From Helicobacter sp. 10-6591 (GTDB lineage: Bacteria > Campylobacterota > Campylobacteria > Campylobacterales > Helicobacteraceae): a stretch of DNA of 64,000 nt. Location of the stretch: positions 1 through 64,000 of the forward strand of contig NZ_NHYK01000004.1 in assembly GCF_003288805.1 (NCBI RefSeq), given 5' to 3'. Under the pieces are notes generated by a model. That model was not told where the DNA came from, did no database searches, and saw only the letters and a list, made by a program, of their open reading frames with translations. A program made the translations under genes and the position numbers. Positions 46,701-55,417 of the stretch are shown here, piece after piece. Numbering within the stretch: the first letter of the stretch is position 1; each line of letters starts with the position of its first letter.

Positions 46701-47470
46701 TATTTCACCCCTAGAGCTTTGAGGCTGAGATTTTCGATTCCTGTGAAAAGCAAGTGCAAACAATAGCCAAGTAGTCCTATCCAAATCATGGCTACAATCA
46801 CCATATCAGTCTCTAGCAAGTTGCGTCCATCAGCTACCAGATAGCCTAGTCCGCTTTGAATCCCAAGCATTTCTGCAGCTACAAGCTGTATCCATGCTAC
46901 AGAAGCTGCGAGTTTAAGGCCACTTGCGATATGTACAAATGCTCCGGGTAAGACAATTCCTTTTGTGATTTGCCATTCGCTCGCGCCAAAGTTCTTTGCC
47001 ATCGCAAGTAAAGTGGGGTCAATCGACCTCACACCTGCGATTGAAAGCGCAAGTGTCGGGAAAAACACTGCATATCCTATGATAAAAATCGCACCCGGAT
47101 TTCCTATACCAAGCCATAGTACGATGATAGGAAGCCACGCAATTGGCGAGATTGGGCGAAAAAGTTGGATGAAAGGCTCTAAGAGGATTTCAAGTGGGTG
47201 CAATCTTCCTAGGAGTAACCCCAGCACACTTCCTAAGATTCCACCAATGCAAAGCCCGGCAAAAAACCTCCATAAAGAATCAATGATCGCTTGGAATAAA
47301 ATGCCGCTTTCACAGAGTTCTAGGAATTTATAAAATACTACGCTAGGAGGCGGAATACTATGCTCGGGGTTTGCTTGGAAAGCTCTTTGAGCTACTATCT
47401 CCCAAAAAATCAAAAACGCTATAAAAAGCACAACAGAGAGAATTCTCCATTTGCCAAAAACTCCTTGCAT
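46700..47470 (-). CDS. SsuC/TauC-type ABC transporter permease
   Basis: 256-aa inner-membrane permease with about six helices and the BPD_transp_1 coupling motif (EWQITKGIVLPGAFVHIASGLK: the EAA-loop). I prefer ATG 47470, which has AAGGAAT just before it, over ATG 47494. It is translationally coupled to the ATPase gene and lies 68 bases after the binding-protein gene. Confidence 0.88.
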   Translation of the reverse strand: MQGVFGKWRILSVVLFIAFLIFWEIVAQRAFQANPEHSIPPPSVVFYKFLELCESGILFQAIIDSLWRFFAGLCIGGILGSVLGLLLGRLHPLEILLEPFIQLFRPISPIAWLPIIVLWLGIGNPGAIFIIGYAVFFPTLALSIAGVRSIDPTLLAMAKNFGASEWQITKGIVLPGAFVHIASGLKLAASVAWIQLVAAEMLGIQSGLGYLVADGRNLLETDMVIVAMIWIGLLGYCLHLLFTGIENLSLKALGVK

Positions 47471-47538
47471 ACCATTCCTTTGGTGATAAAACATTCGTAG
47501 ATTCTAACTCAAGAGGGCTTAAACTCACCTAACCTAGA

Positions 47539-48534
47539 TTATTTTAATGCTTGATCGATAAAACGAGAATCTACAAAATCCTCAAAGCTTGTTTTGAAAT
47601 CGCCAATATTAAACTGCTTGGAATCTTGTATCGTTCGGTTTAAATCATCTTGTGTCAATTTCAGATTCTCATACACTACGCGCCTGTTTTCGTGCAATAG
47701 TTTTGTGATAAGTTCAGGTTTTTGTCCTAAAAATTTTCTACTCACAGCTGCTGCTTGCTCTGGCTTTGTTTGAATCAAATAAGAGGTTTGCAAGAATGCT
47801 TGCACTAATGAAAAAACAGCGCTCTCTTGTGTGTTTAAAAGATTGTTAGATAGAGCAAGCACACAGCAGATGTGATTATTTACAATATCTTTTGAGAGGA
47901 TGAATACATCTGCGAGATTGCGTGTTTGCGCAGAGATACAAAATGGCTCTGCCACGATAAAGCCATCAATACTGCCATTACTAAGAGCAGATAGCATCTC
48001 AGGTGGCGCCATATCAATGAGTTTGAGGTCTTTTGGCTCTAGGCTGGCTTGTGCTAAAAGCTCACCAAGCAGGAGATAGTGTGTAGAGAATCTACTAGGA
48101 ATGGCTATCTTGCGTCCTTTAAGCAAGTTTGGATCATGCTTTGGTAATGATGGATTGTCTAGGAGTCCTTTTTTTACAACAAGAGCCGAGCCATTTCTGT
48201 GGGCTGCTAGAATCGCTTTAAACTTTGCACCCTGTTCTTGGAGTTTGAGTGCTAATGGGGTAAGGATAAAGGCTCCATCGATTGCTCCTGCGCGCAGTGC
48301 TTCGCTCAAGTCCGCCCAAGAAGAAAACTTCAAAGGAGTGAAATTAGCACCTTTGAGTTCTTTGGCGATTATAAGCAAATGATCTGTAATGGGCAAATAG
48401 CCAATTTTTGGTACTTTCAGAGTGCTTGCATTTAGTAAACTAAATCCTCCAAGTGCGCTTGCACCACCTAATGAGCGTAATCCCAGACTTGAAATAAGTG
48501 CTCCTGAATGATAAAAAAACGTTCTTCTGTCCAT
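47539..48534 (-). CDS. SsuA/NrtA-type ABC substrate-binding protein
   Basis: 331-aa periplasmic binding protein of the nitrate/sulfonate/NMT1 class. It begins with a twin-arginine-like leader (MDRRTFFYHSG, hydrophobic region to about residue 36), then KIGYLPITDHLLIIAKE and the family pattern ALRAGAIDGAFILTPLALK and GSIDGFIVAEPF. First gene of the transporter trio, 29 bases after metA. The ligand is not readable; sulfonates, or methionine-related or other organosulfur compounds, fit the context. Confidence 0.85.
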   Translation of the reverse strand: MDRRTFFYHSGALISSLGLRSLGGASALGGFSLLNASTLKVPKIGYLPITDHLLIIAKELKGANFTPLKFSSWADLSEALRAGAIDGAFILTPLALKLQEQGAKFKAILAAHRNGSALVVKKGLLDNPSLPKHDPNLLKGRKIAIPSRFSTHYLLLGELLAQASLEPKDLKLIDMAPPEMLSALSNGSIDGFIVAEPFCISAQTRNLADVFILSKDIVNNHICCVLALSNNLLNTQESAVFSLVQAFLQTSYLIQTKPEQAAAVSRKFLGQKPELITKLLHENRRVVYENLKLTQDDLNRTIQDSKQFNIGDFKTSFEDFVDSRFIDQALK

Positions 48535-48563
48535 AAAGATCCTTTTTTAAAAAACCAAAATTA

Positions 48564-49445
48564 CTAGAGTTTGTAAGGTGTACTTTGATACACATAAAAA
48601 TTCAGCCAATTAGCAAACAATACGCTTGCGCTGCTACGCCATGACAGAATCGGTGTGCCATTTTTGAGATAGTTTTTAGGTGTAGCGATTGCTAATCCTT
48701 TGTCTAAATCGCGTTGGTATTCATTGAGCAGAGTATCTCTTGCATACTCTGGATGTCCGAGTATAAAAATATTCTTTTTGTCTTTTATGACGCTAGCACC
48801 GCTGGATCTGCCTTTTAAAAGAGTTGTGAGCGCTTTGTTGTTGCTTAACTGTGATTGGTTTATATGGCAGTGTCTTGAATGCGGAATCTTTACTAGCTCA
48901 TCAAGCCCATTGAGTAATGCATCCTCACAGACTTTGGTATGAGGAAAAATTCCAAAAAGCTTTTGTTTCAGCGGGGTTTTATTGATTCCGTAAAAATAAT
49001 AAAGCCCTGCCATAGCACCCCAGCACAGATACATTGTGCTTGTGCAATTTGTATCTAGGAATTGCATAATACTCACAAGTTCTTTCCAGTACTTCACTTC
49101 TTCGAATTTGAGATGCTCTATGGGTGCTCCTGTAACGATTGCTCCATCAAATCGTTGCTTTTGCACATCTTCGAAATTGACATAAAAACGTCTAAGATGA
49201 CTTAAGGGTGTATTTTTGCCTACATAGCTTTTGGTTGCAAGTAAAGTTATCTCTACTTGTAATGGCGAGTTAGCAAGCAAGCTAAGAATCTGATTCTCTG
49301 TTTCTATCTTGGTTGGCATAAGATTGCATACCAGTACGCGTAATGGACGAATGTCTTGTGTCTGCGCACGTTTATTGGCCATCACAAAAGCAGATTTTGC
49401 AAGAATCTCAAAAGCTGGAATATCATCAGGAATAATCAAAGGCAT
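48564..49445 (-). CDS. metA: Homoserine O-acyltransferase MetA, probably acetyl-CoA dependent
   Basis: 293-aa enzyme activating homoserine for methionine synthesis. Catalytic Cys in YLCWGAMAGLYYFYG and His in FILGHPEY are present. The residue that decides acyl donor (position 111 in the Bacillus enzyme) appears to be Glu110 in TGAPIEHLKFEE, where succinyl-using E. coli has Gly; this favours acetyl-CoA. The product O-acetylhomoserine would feed the MetY-like enzyme in the same block. Confidence 0.92.
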   Translation of the reverse strand: MPLIIPDDIPAFEILAKSAFVMANKRAQTQDIRPLRVLVCNLMPTKIETENQILSLLANSPLQVEITLLATKSYVGKNTPLSHLRRFYVNFEDVQKQRFDGAIVTGAPIEHLKFEEVKYWKELVSIMQFLDTNCTSTMYLCWGAMAGLYYFYGINKTPLKQKLFGIFPHTKVCEDALLNGLDELVKIPHSRHCHINQSQLSNNKALTTLLKGRSSGASVIKDKKNIFILGHPEYARDTLLNEYQRDLDKGLAIATPKNYLKNGTPILSWRSSASVLFANWLNFYVYQSTPYKL

Positions 49446-49547
49446 GCTTCCTCCTTATGTCTTATTTTCGATCAAAGCTCTATATCTTTTGCTCGCTGGA
49501 TTCTCTATCCTAAATTCAGAGATAGGGGCGTAAGTAAAAAGTGTTTC

Positions 49548-50354
49548 TTAAGGCACTATTGCAAACGCTCTTACAGGAAAGCCTGGATAGCCCTCAAATT
49601 TTGGCACACCAATGATGATAATCCCACCAACTTCTGGCAATAAAGTGAGATTATTGAGAAGTTCGATCTGGTATTTGTCTTGGTCTAACACAAATTTTTC
49701 ACTCTCAAAAAATTTATTTTTTATCACATCAGAGCTTGCATCAGTGTCAAATGTCTCATGTCCTATAGCAGTAGCACCTCTTTCATTTAACACAAAATCT
49801 AGTGCCTCAATGCTCCAGCCAGGAGTATGGGCTACACCTTTAGAATCTTTATTGTTAAAATCCTCTTTGCCCCATTTTTTGCTCCACCCACTTGCAAAAG
49901 CTACAAAGCTTCCTTGTGGGATCTTTCCATTGACTTTCTCCCAAGCCAAGATGTCATTTTTCTTGAGGATAAAATCTGGATTCTTTTTGACTTCTTTTTC
50001 TTTATTTATAACTACAAGTGGCAAGATAAGCTCTTTGAGCTCGATTTGCTCTAGAGTTCTTTTGCCATCTACAAAATGCACAGGCACATCTATATGTGTT
50101 CCATATTGGGTAACAAAGGAGTTTTTATAGACGAAAAACCCATCATCTTTGACTTTATAGAGTGCCTCTTTCTCTAAGCTAGGGAACGAACCAAATCGTG
50201 GGATAGATTCATTAACAGTATGAGTGAGGTCTATCCACTTACCTTTTTGTAAAGTCGCTAGAGCTTTTTGAATCTCACTCACTTTAGCCTCCTTGCCCAT
50301 GCTTAACGTAACAAATCCAGTAAGCAGTATTGCTATTAAAAATATTTTTTTCAT
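49548..50354 (-). CDS. Cyclase-family (kynurenine-formamidase-like) exported hydrolase
   Basis: 268-aa protein of the cyclase family (PF04199 type), with a signal peptide at residues 1-20 and the metal-binding motif YGTHIDVPVHF. Family members are metal-dependent amidohydrolases such as KynB; exported members are mostly uncharacterised. The gene lies between metY and metA on the same strand, so it may be controlled with sulfur metabolism; its substrate is unknown. Confidence 0.85.
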   Translation of the reverse strand: MKKIFLIAILLTGFVTLSMGKEAKVSEIQKALATLQKGKWIDLTHTVNESIPRFGSFPSLEKEALYKVKDDGFFVYKNSFVTQYGTHIDVPVHFVDGKRTLEQIELKELILPLVVINKEKEVKKNPDFILKKNDILAWEKVNGKIPQGSFVAFASGWSKKWGKEDFNNKDSKGVAHTPGWSIEALDFVLNERGATAIGHETFDTDASSDVIKNKFFESEKFVLDQDKYQIELLNNLTLLPEVGGIIIIGVPKFEGYPGFPVRAFAIVP

Positions 50355-50382
50355 AAGTTCTCCTTATTTTTTGATGACACAA

Positions 50383-51666
50383 TCAAAGTACTCGTTTCAA
50401 ATCTGCTATCAAATCGCTTACAGATTCTAACCCTACACTTATGCGCACTGTATTTGGTGTGATGCCTGCTGATTTGAATTCAGCCTCGCTTAGCTGCGAG
50501 TGTGTCGTAGAGTGTGGGTGGATAATAAGCGATTTGGAATCCCCGATGTTTGCGACAATGGAAAATAACTCTAATGAATTACAGATTTTGAGTGCGTGCT
50601 CGTGGCTTTTGGCTTCAAAGCTAAGCAGCCCACTTGCTCGCCCATTTTTAAAGTATTTCTGCAAGAGAGTATGGTAAGGACTATTTTTGAGTCCTGGATA
50701 GCTTACTTCGCTCACATTTGGATGGGATTGCAAAAATTCTGCAATCTCTAGTGCGCTATCACTATGGCGATTGATACGCAATTCTAAGGTTTCTAATCCT
50801 TGTAAGTGATTCCAAGCATTTTGTGGACTTAGAGTCGCACCAAGATTTCTTAGCCATTCGATAATAAGGCGAATACAAAAGATAGGCAATGGAAGATCAG
50901 CATATATAAGTCCGTGGTAGCTTGCATCTGGCGTGTTGAAGGCTGGGTATCTTGGATTGCCTTTGATGAGGTCATTTAACCCATTGCGCTCTATTACCAC
51001 GCCACCAAGCCCGCTCCCGTGTCCGTTGATGTATTTTGTAAGGCTATGTATGCTTATATCTATTCCATAATCAAATGGTCGAAACAAAAAAGGCGTTGCC
51101 ACGGTGTTATCACATATATTCACGATTTTGTATTTTTTTGCAATATGTGTGATGGCTTCCACATCGGCAATAGCAATCTGTGGATTTGAAAGAGATTCAA
51201 AAAAGATAGCCTTGGTTTTAGAATCTATGACCTTTTCTAACGTGCTGATATCATCTATATCAAAAACCCTCGCTTCAATACCAAAACGTTTTAGAGTATG
51301 CACGAAAAGCGTTTGTGTTCCACCATAGAGTTTGTTTGAATACACGATGTTATCACCTGTCTGGGCGAGGTTTACGATACTGTAAAAAATCGCGCTACTC
51401 CCACTTGCAGTACCTACAGCAAATGCACCATCCTCCACTGCTGCTAGTCGTCTTGCAAGCACATCTACACTAGGATTTGTCAAGCGAGAGTAGATGTTGC
51501 CTAGTTCCTGTAAGCCAAAGCGTGCTGCTGCTTGTTCTAAGCTTTCAAAACTATATGCTGTGCTTTGATAGATTGGCACGCTGAGTGTGCGCTGTGTATC
51601 GTATTCATAACCTGCATGTAATGAAAGCGTGTTTGAAGTGAAGTTATTGCCACTAAAATTTGCCAT
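50383..51666 (-). CDS. metY: O-acetylhomoserine sulfhydrylase MetY
   Basis: 427-aa PLP enzyme of the Cys/Met metabolism family that makes homocysteine from O-acetylhomoserine and sulfide. The PLP lysine is in SIHSLTKYINGHG (K211); NIYSRLTNPSVDVLARRLA (58-76) and the long-form insertion separate it from MetB/MetC. It leads the sulfur block and has its own promoter region. A role in cystathionine synthesis is less likely from the length. Confidence 0.92.
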   Translation of the reverse strand: MANFSGNNFTSNTLSLHAGYEYDTQRTLSVPIYQSTAYSFESLEQAAARFGLQELGNIYSRLTNPSVDVLARRLAAVEDGAFAVGTASGSSAIFYSIVNLAQTGDNIVYSNKLYGGTQTLFVHTLKRFGIEARVFDIDDISTLEKVIDSKTKAIFFESLSNPQIAIADVEAITHIAKKYKIVNICDNTVATPFLFRPFDYGIDISIHSLTKYINGHGSGLGGVVIERNGLNDLIKGNPRYPAFNTPDASYHGLIYADLPLPIFCIRLIIEWLRNLGATLSPQNAWNHLQGLETLELRINRHSDSALEIAEFLQSHPNVSEVSYPGLKNSPYHTLLQKYFKNGRASGLLSFEAKSHEHALKICNSLELFSIVANIGDSKSLIIHPHSTTHSQLSEAEFKSAGITPNTVRISVGLESVSDLIADLKRVL

Positions 51667-51713
51667 TTTTTATCCTTTAGAATTGGTTTTGTTAAAATCC
51701 TTTAACGACAGAG

Positions 51714-51719
51714 ATAATA
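51714..51719 (-). promoter_or_regulatory. Likely -10 element of metY
   Basis: TATTAT on the minus strand 48 bases before metY, next to a TATTTTTAAAAATA palindrome that could be an operator. Confidence 0.4.
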
Positions 51720-51897
51720 TACATATTTTTAAAAATACGATATGTGTTTATTAAAAATTTGCAAAATATTTAGTAAATTTGTTACGAATATACTCATAAA
51801 TGGAATGGGCATTTTTTTTGCTTTGACCATTTAGTATAGAGTTCTTAAAATTTTGTGATACTTCATAAACAATCTGCACATCCTGAAGGGGAAGACC

Positions 51898-52650
51898 ATG
51901 CCGACGTTGAAATATATTTTTGTCTTTTGCACAATGATACTGCTTACATCATGTGAGGATGAGCTAGTACCTCCGCAACAACCCACACCCAAACAAGAAG
52001 TTCCACAAAGTATCCCTGAGCAGATTCCAGCACCTGTGCAAACTCCGCCTCCACCTCCAGAACCAGTTACGCCACCTCCAGCACCTGAGACACCACCACC
52101 TGCGGCGCAAACTCCACCAGCACAACCACAAGAACCTCCAAAAGAGGTTGTAAGCTTTAATCCCCATAAAAATCCATTTACTAAAGGAACGCAAGAATGG
52201 ATTGCTTACAACAACAATAGTTATGTCAGATTCTATAAATCCTATTTTTCTAAAAAAGCTTTGCAAGAATGTTACGCGACTGTTCCTGATGTGTTTTTGG
52301 CTAAGGGTGAAGAGCCAGAATTGATCAGAATAGATTCTTTGGATGATGCGAGATTGAGAAACTTCCAAGAAAGTTATTTGCTCATGATTATGGGGGGATC
52401 GGCTTTCTCTGCGGCTTTCATTCCAGATCCAGAGGAGGCGCTGGTGCTTGCCCGCGTTTTGAGGGCAAAGTATGTGCTGTTAGAAGAAAAATTGCTTGAT
52501 GAATATGCTATCTTTCAAGAGCAGCAAATCCAACTCAAACGCATGGAAGCGTCATTTTGGATAGGTGGTGACAGGGAAGATCCATACAATTTCACGGGTT
52601 GCACAAAACTCAATCGGGAGTTCAAATATATCAAGGAAGATATTCGATAA
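51898..52650 (+). CDS. Proline-rich lipoprotein of unknown function
   Basis: 250-aa protein with a lipoprotein signal ending in LLTSC (Cys19). A proline-rich tether (about residues 24-84, repeated PPPxP, PETPPP, PAQP units) precedes a globular C-terminal part (about 88-250) with paired Cys at C126 and C240 by my count. The layout suggests an outer-membrane-anchored protein spanning the periplasm or peptidoglycan. I do not recognise the C-terminal domain. Preceded by GAAGGGGA; it is divergent from metY. Confidence 0.8.
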   Translation: MPTLKYIFVFCTMILLTSCEDELVPPQQPTPKQEVPQSIPEQIPAPVQTPPPPPEPVTPPPAPETPPPAAQTPPAQPQEPPKEVVSFNPHKNPFTKGTQEWIAYNNNSYVRFYKSYFSKKALQECYATVPDVFLAKGEEPELIRIDSLDDARLRNFQESYLLMIMGGSAFSAAFIPDPEEALVLARVLRAKYVLLEEKLLDEYAIFQEQQIQLKRMEASFWIGGDREDPYNFTGCTKLNREFKYIKEDIR

Positions 52651-52758
52651 TTTGTCCTGAAACTGCTTATTGATCAAGCTTTGAATGAGTAAAAAGCAGA
52701 GTATTTTGATTACTAGAAAGTTTGAATTCTTCTATTCCATCAGCAAAAGGAGCAGTAA

Positions 52759-54041
52759 ATGGTATTGGGCATAGTTGGCACTGGTGAGCTAAGGCAAGAG
52801 GTTTTGGATTTGGCATTGGAAATATTTGAGACTTCTTTAAGTTATAAGACTTGCGATAAGAGTGCCTTGAGTGATGTTATTCGAATAGGAGGGGGGGGGG
52901 TAATTTAGATTATTCCTTGCAAGAGAAACCACAAGATAATCTTACAAGAGAGAATTGCAAACTTCTCGCCGAGCATCACTATCCTACTACACCACAAGTA
53001 CTATTTATAGACGGTGTTGCCTCAGAAAGAAGCATACAAGGCTATAAATCCATCACACTATCACAGGCGATTGCACGCTATACTCCTAGAGAAATACATT
53101 TTGTTATCGCTGAGACTGATTTAAGCGCGAGGGAAAGAATCTATGAAGAGATAAAATCTAGTGGCTACAATCTTGCTACACTCATCCACCCCAGTATCAT
53201 CTTAGGGCGAGATTCTCTTGTGGGTGAAGGCTGTGTGATAAATAAATTCTGTCATATCTCATCTTATGTTACATTAGAATCAAATGTCTTTCTCAGCCCA
53301 TTTGTCATAGCACAATCCCATTGTGTAATCACTCAACACAGCGTGATAAAGCCATATTCAATAATCCAAGATAAAAACCCAGAGAGTCTTTACGTCATTG
53401 GTACAGGAGGCTTTGCAGCAGAGGTAAGCGAATATATCCAGCAAGAGAATGCTTTTGGAATCTCAGGATATTTTGATTCTATAAACGCAAGTAACCACCA
53501 AAAATATGGCTTTAAAGCTCCCTTTTTAGGAAATGAGAAAGAATATGCGTTTGACAATGCAAATGTTCTTATCGCAATAGGGAATCAAAATGTCCGTGAG
53601 AGGATTTATAAATCACTCAAAGACAAAGGTGCTAGGTTTCCAAGTTTTATTTCCCAGAAAGCTAATGTCTCAAGGCATGCGTTTATTGGTGAAGGTGCAG
53701 TGATTTGCCCCTTTGTCTGTATCACCTCTAATGTGATTATTGGTAACAATTTCCAAGCAAATATTTATTCTTATGTCGCGCATGATTGTGTTTTGGGCGA
53801 GAATATAACGTTATGTCCGGGCGTGAAGATAAACGGAAATGTCCATATTGGAAATAATGTCTTTATAGGTGCTGGGGCGATAATCCATCCTGGAAAAAAT
53901 ACGCGCCCGTTGGTTATAGGTAATAATGTAACTATTGCAGCGGGTTCTGTGGTGACCAAAAGCATACAACCAAATCTCACTGTATTTGGCTCTCCTGCGG
54001 TAGAAATGACCTTAGAAAACATAAAAAGGCGGATGCGATGA
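52759..54041 (+). CDS. Double PglD/NeuD-like acyltransferase, phase-variable, out of frame here
   Basis: From ATG 52759 (AAGGAG seven bases before) the frame encodes GIVGTGELRQEVLDLALEI, a Rossmann start as in NeuD/PglD. It then meets a G10 tract (52891-52900) and stops at 52906. The downstream frame encodes the rest of a first left-handed beta-helix acyltransferase, then a second complete copy (YVIGTGGFAAEVSEYI; hexapeptides such as GENITLCPGVKINGNVHIGN). G11 or G8 would give one 427-aa protein. Such enzymes acylate amino-sugars of surface glycans. The end overlaps the MaoC-like gene by 4 bases. Confidence 0.85.
52891..52900. repeat. Poly-G10 tract in the double acyltransferase gene
   Basis: Ten G after GGA within the first domain; one more G would restore a 427-codon frame. 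Confidence 0.95.
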
Positions 54042-54439
54042 AAATAAATGAGATTAAGATTGGCATGAGAGAATCGTATTCTCAGACTATCACTGATTCT
54101 GATATTAAGGCATTTGCAGGGATTTCAGGTGATAGGAATCCGCTTCATGTCGATGAAAAATACGCAAAAGATTCAAGATACAAAAATAGAATAGCTCATG
54201 GGCTTTTGAGCGCATCATTTTTTTCGGCGATATTTGGGACAAAATTGCCAGGTGAAGGTTGTGTATATGCCTCACAGGATCTAGTCTTTAAGTATCCTGT
54301 GTATTTAGGTGATACGGTGGTAGCAGAGGTAGAAGTGATAGAGATTGATGAAAAAGCGAAAAAAGTCAAATTCAGAACAACTTGCAGAGTAGAAAATAGA
54401 ATCGCAACTGACGGCTATGCAGTGATATTTGTTCCCTGA
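54038..54439 (+). CDS. MaoC-like (R)-specific enoyl hydratase
   Basis: 133-aa hot-dog-fold protein with the hydratase motif FAGISGDRNPLHVDEKYA (catalytic Asp and His) and a following GLLSASFFSAIFG. MaoC/PhaJ-type hydratases act on acyl-CoA or acyl-ACP. Its 4-base overlap (ATGA) with the double acyltransferase suggests that it prepares or modifies the acyl group, perhaps a hydroxyacyl, that the partner puts on a surface sugar. ATG start. Confidence 0.85.
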   Translation: MKINEIKIGMRESYSQTITDSDIKAFAGISGDRNPLHVDEKYAKDSRYKNRIAHGLLSASFFSAIFGTKLPGEGCVYASQDLVFKYPVYLGDTVVAEVEVIEIDEKAKKVKFRTTCRVENRIATDGYAVIFVP

Positions 54440-55194
54440 AAGCTACTCTGGTTTTTAGGTGCTTCAATAAATGAGGAGCTGAGGATGTATGAAGTAAGGC
54501 CGTAGTACCAAAATAGGATTTACATACCCGAGTAAAGTATATTTCGCTTAGTATGCAATGATTTTGTGGTGTGACATGTGGGAGTGTGAGATTCTGCCAT
54601 ACTCAATACAGCCCGGTATGGGTTGGTTAATCAAGATTTTGGATTTGGATTTCATAGCCAGTTTGCTTCGGTTTATCCAGAATGATAGGCAATTATCAGT
54701 TATTGGCCTAAGAGTTCAAATTAATCAATCAATCATAGAAATTAGATTTGGGAAGAAATCACTGTTGTATGTCTTTGTGTGAGGTGAAGGCGATATATTC
54801 ATATTTTTAAAGAGTTGAAGTTAGCAAAGAACTTTCATGTGATAATACAGATAGGTAATATCTTTGGCTATCAGAGCATAAGTAGAACACGAACAGATGG
54901 TATTTATCACTTTCTGTATGCCCACTATGCGTAGCGGGGATTTTATAGAATGTCTGCTACTTGAGTAATCGTGTTTGGATACAACAAATTATATTCACAC
55001 AGAGAGTGTTTTTTTTTTTTTTTTTTTGCATTGCAGAGATTGTGGTGTGGGATTAACCTATATGATTAAGAAAGATTAAAATTGTGTTGTTTGTGTGTAT
55101 GGCATATGCAGTTTTTAGGCAACAGGTGGAAATCGAGAATACCAATGTAGTTTTTTAAGAAGCCTAATACACGGATGGTGTTTTCTTGGAGTAT
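54440..55194. other. 755-bp stretch without a recognised gene
   Basis: No convincing coding frame, tRNA or known RNA is visible. A 74-codon plus-strand frame (54558-54782) has no ribosome site and no family resemblance. The stretch contains a T19 run (55009-55027) and ends next to two tRNA genes on the minus strand. It could hide a small RNA or decayed DNA. Confidence 0.6.
55009..55027. repeat. Poly-T19 tract
   Basis: Nineteen consecutive T in the non-coding stretch between the MaoC-like gene and tRNA-fMet. Its length should make it unstable; no promoter dependent on it could be assigned. Confidence 0.9.
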
Positions 55195-55271
<77 letters not shown>

Positions 55272-55294
55272 ATGAAACCAAGAGATTATAGAAG

Positions 55295-55369
55295 TGGCTG
55301 GGGTAAAAGGATTCGAACCTCTGAATGCCTGGACCAAAACCAGGTGCCTTACCGCTTGGCGATACCCCA
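55295..55369 (-). tRNA. tRNA-Gln (TTG)
   Basis: 75 nt including encoded CCA. Acceptor TGGGGTA pairs with TACCCCA, anticodon loop TTTTGGT gives TTG, and the T-loop is GGTTCGAATCC. Lies 23 bases upstream of tRNA-fMet, so the two are likely one transcript. Confidence 0.95.
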
Positions 55370-55417
55370 ACGAAGGCCCGCATTATAGTTGCTCTGGTAT
55401 GAAAAGTCAATAAACGC

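Noticed and set aside
54558-54782. 74-codon plus-strand frame in the long non-coding stretch
   Set aside because: No Shine-Dalgarno, unusual composition and no recognisable domain; probably chance.
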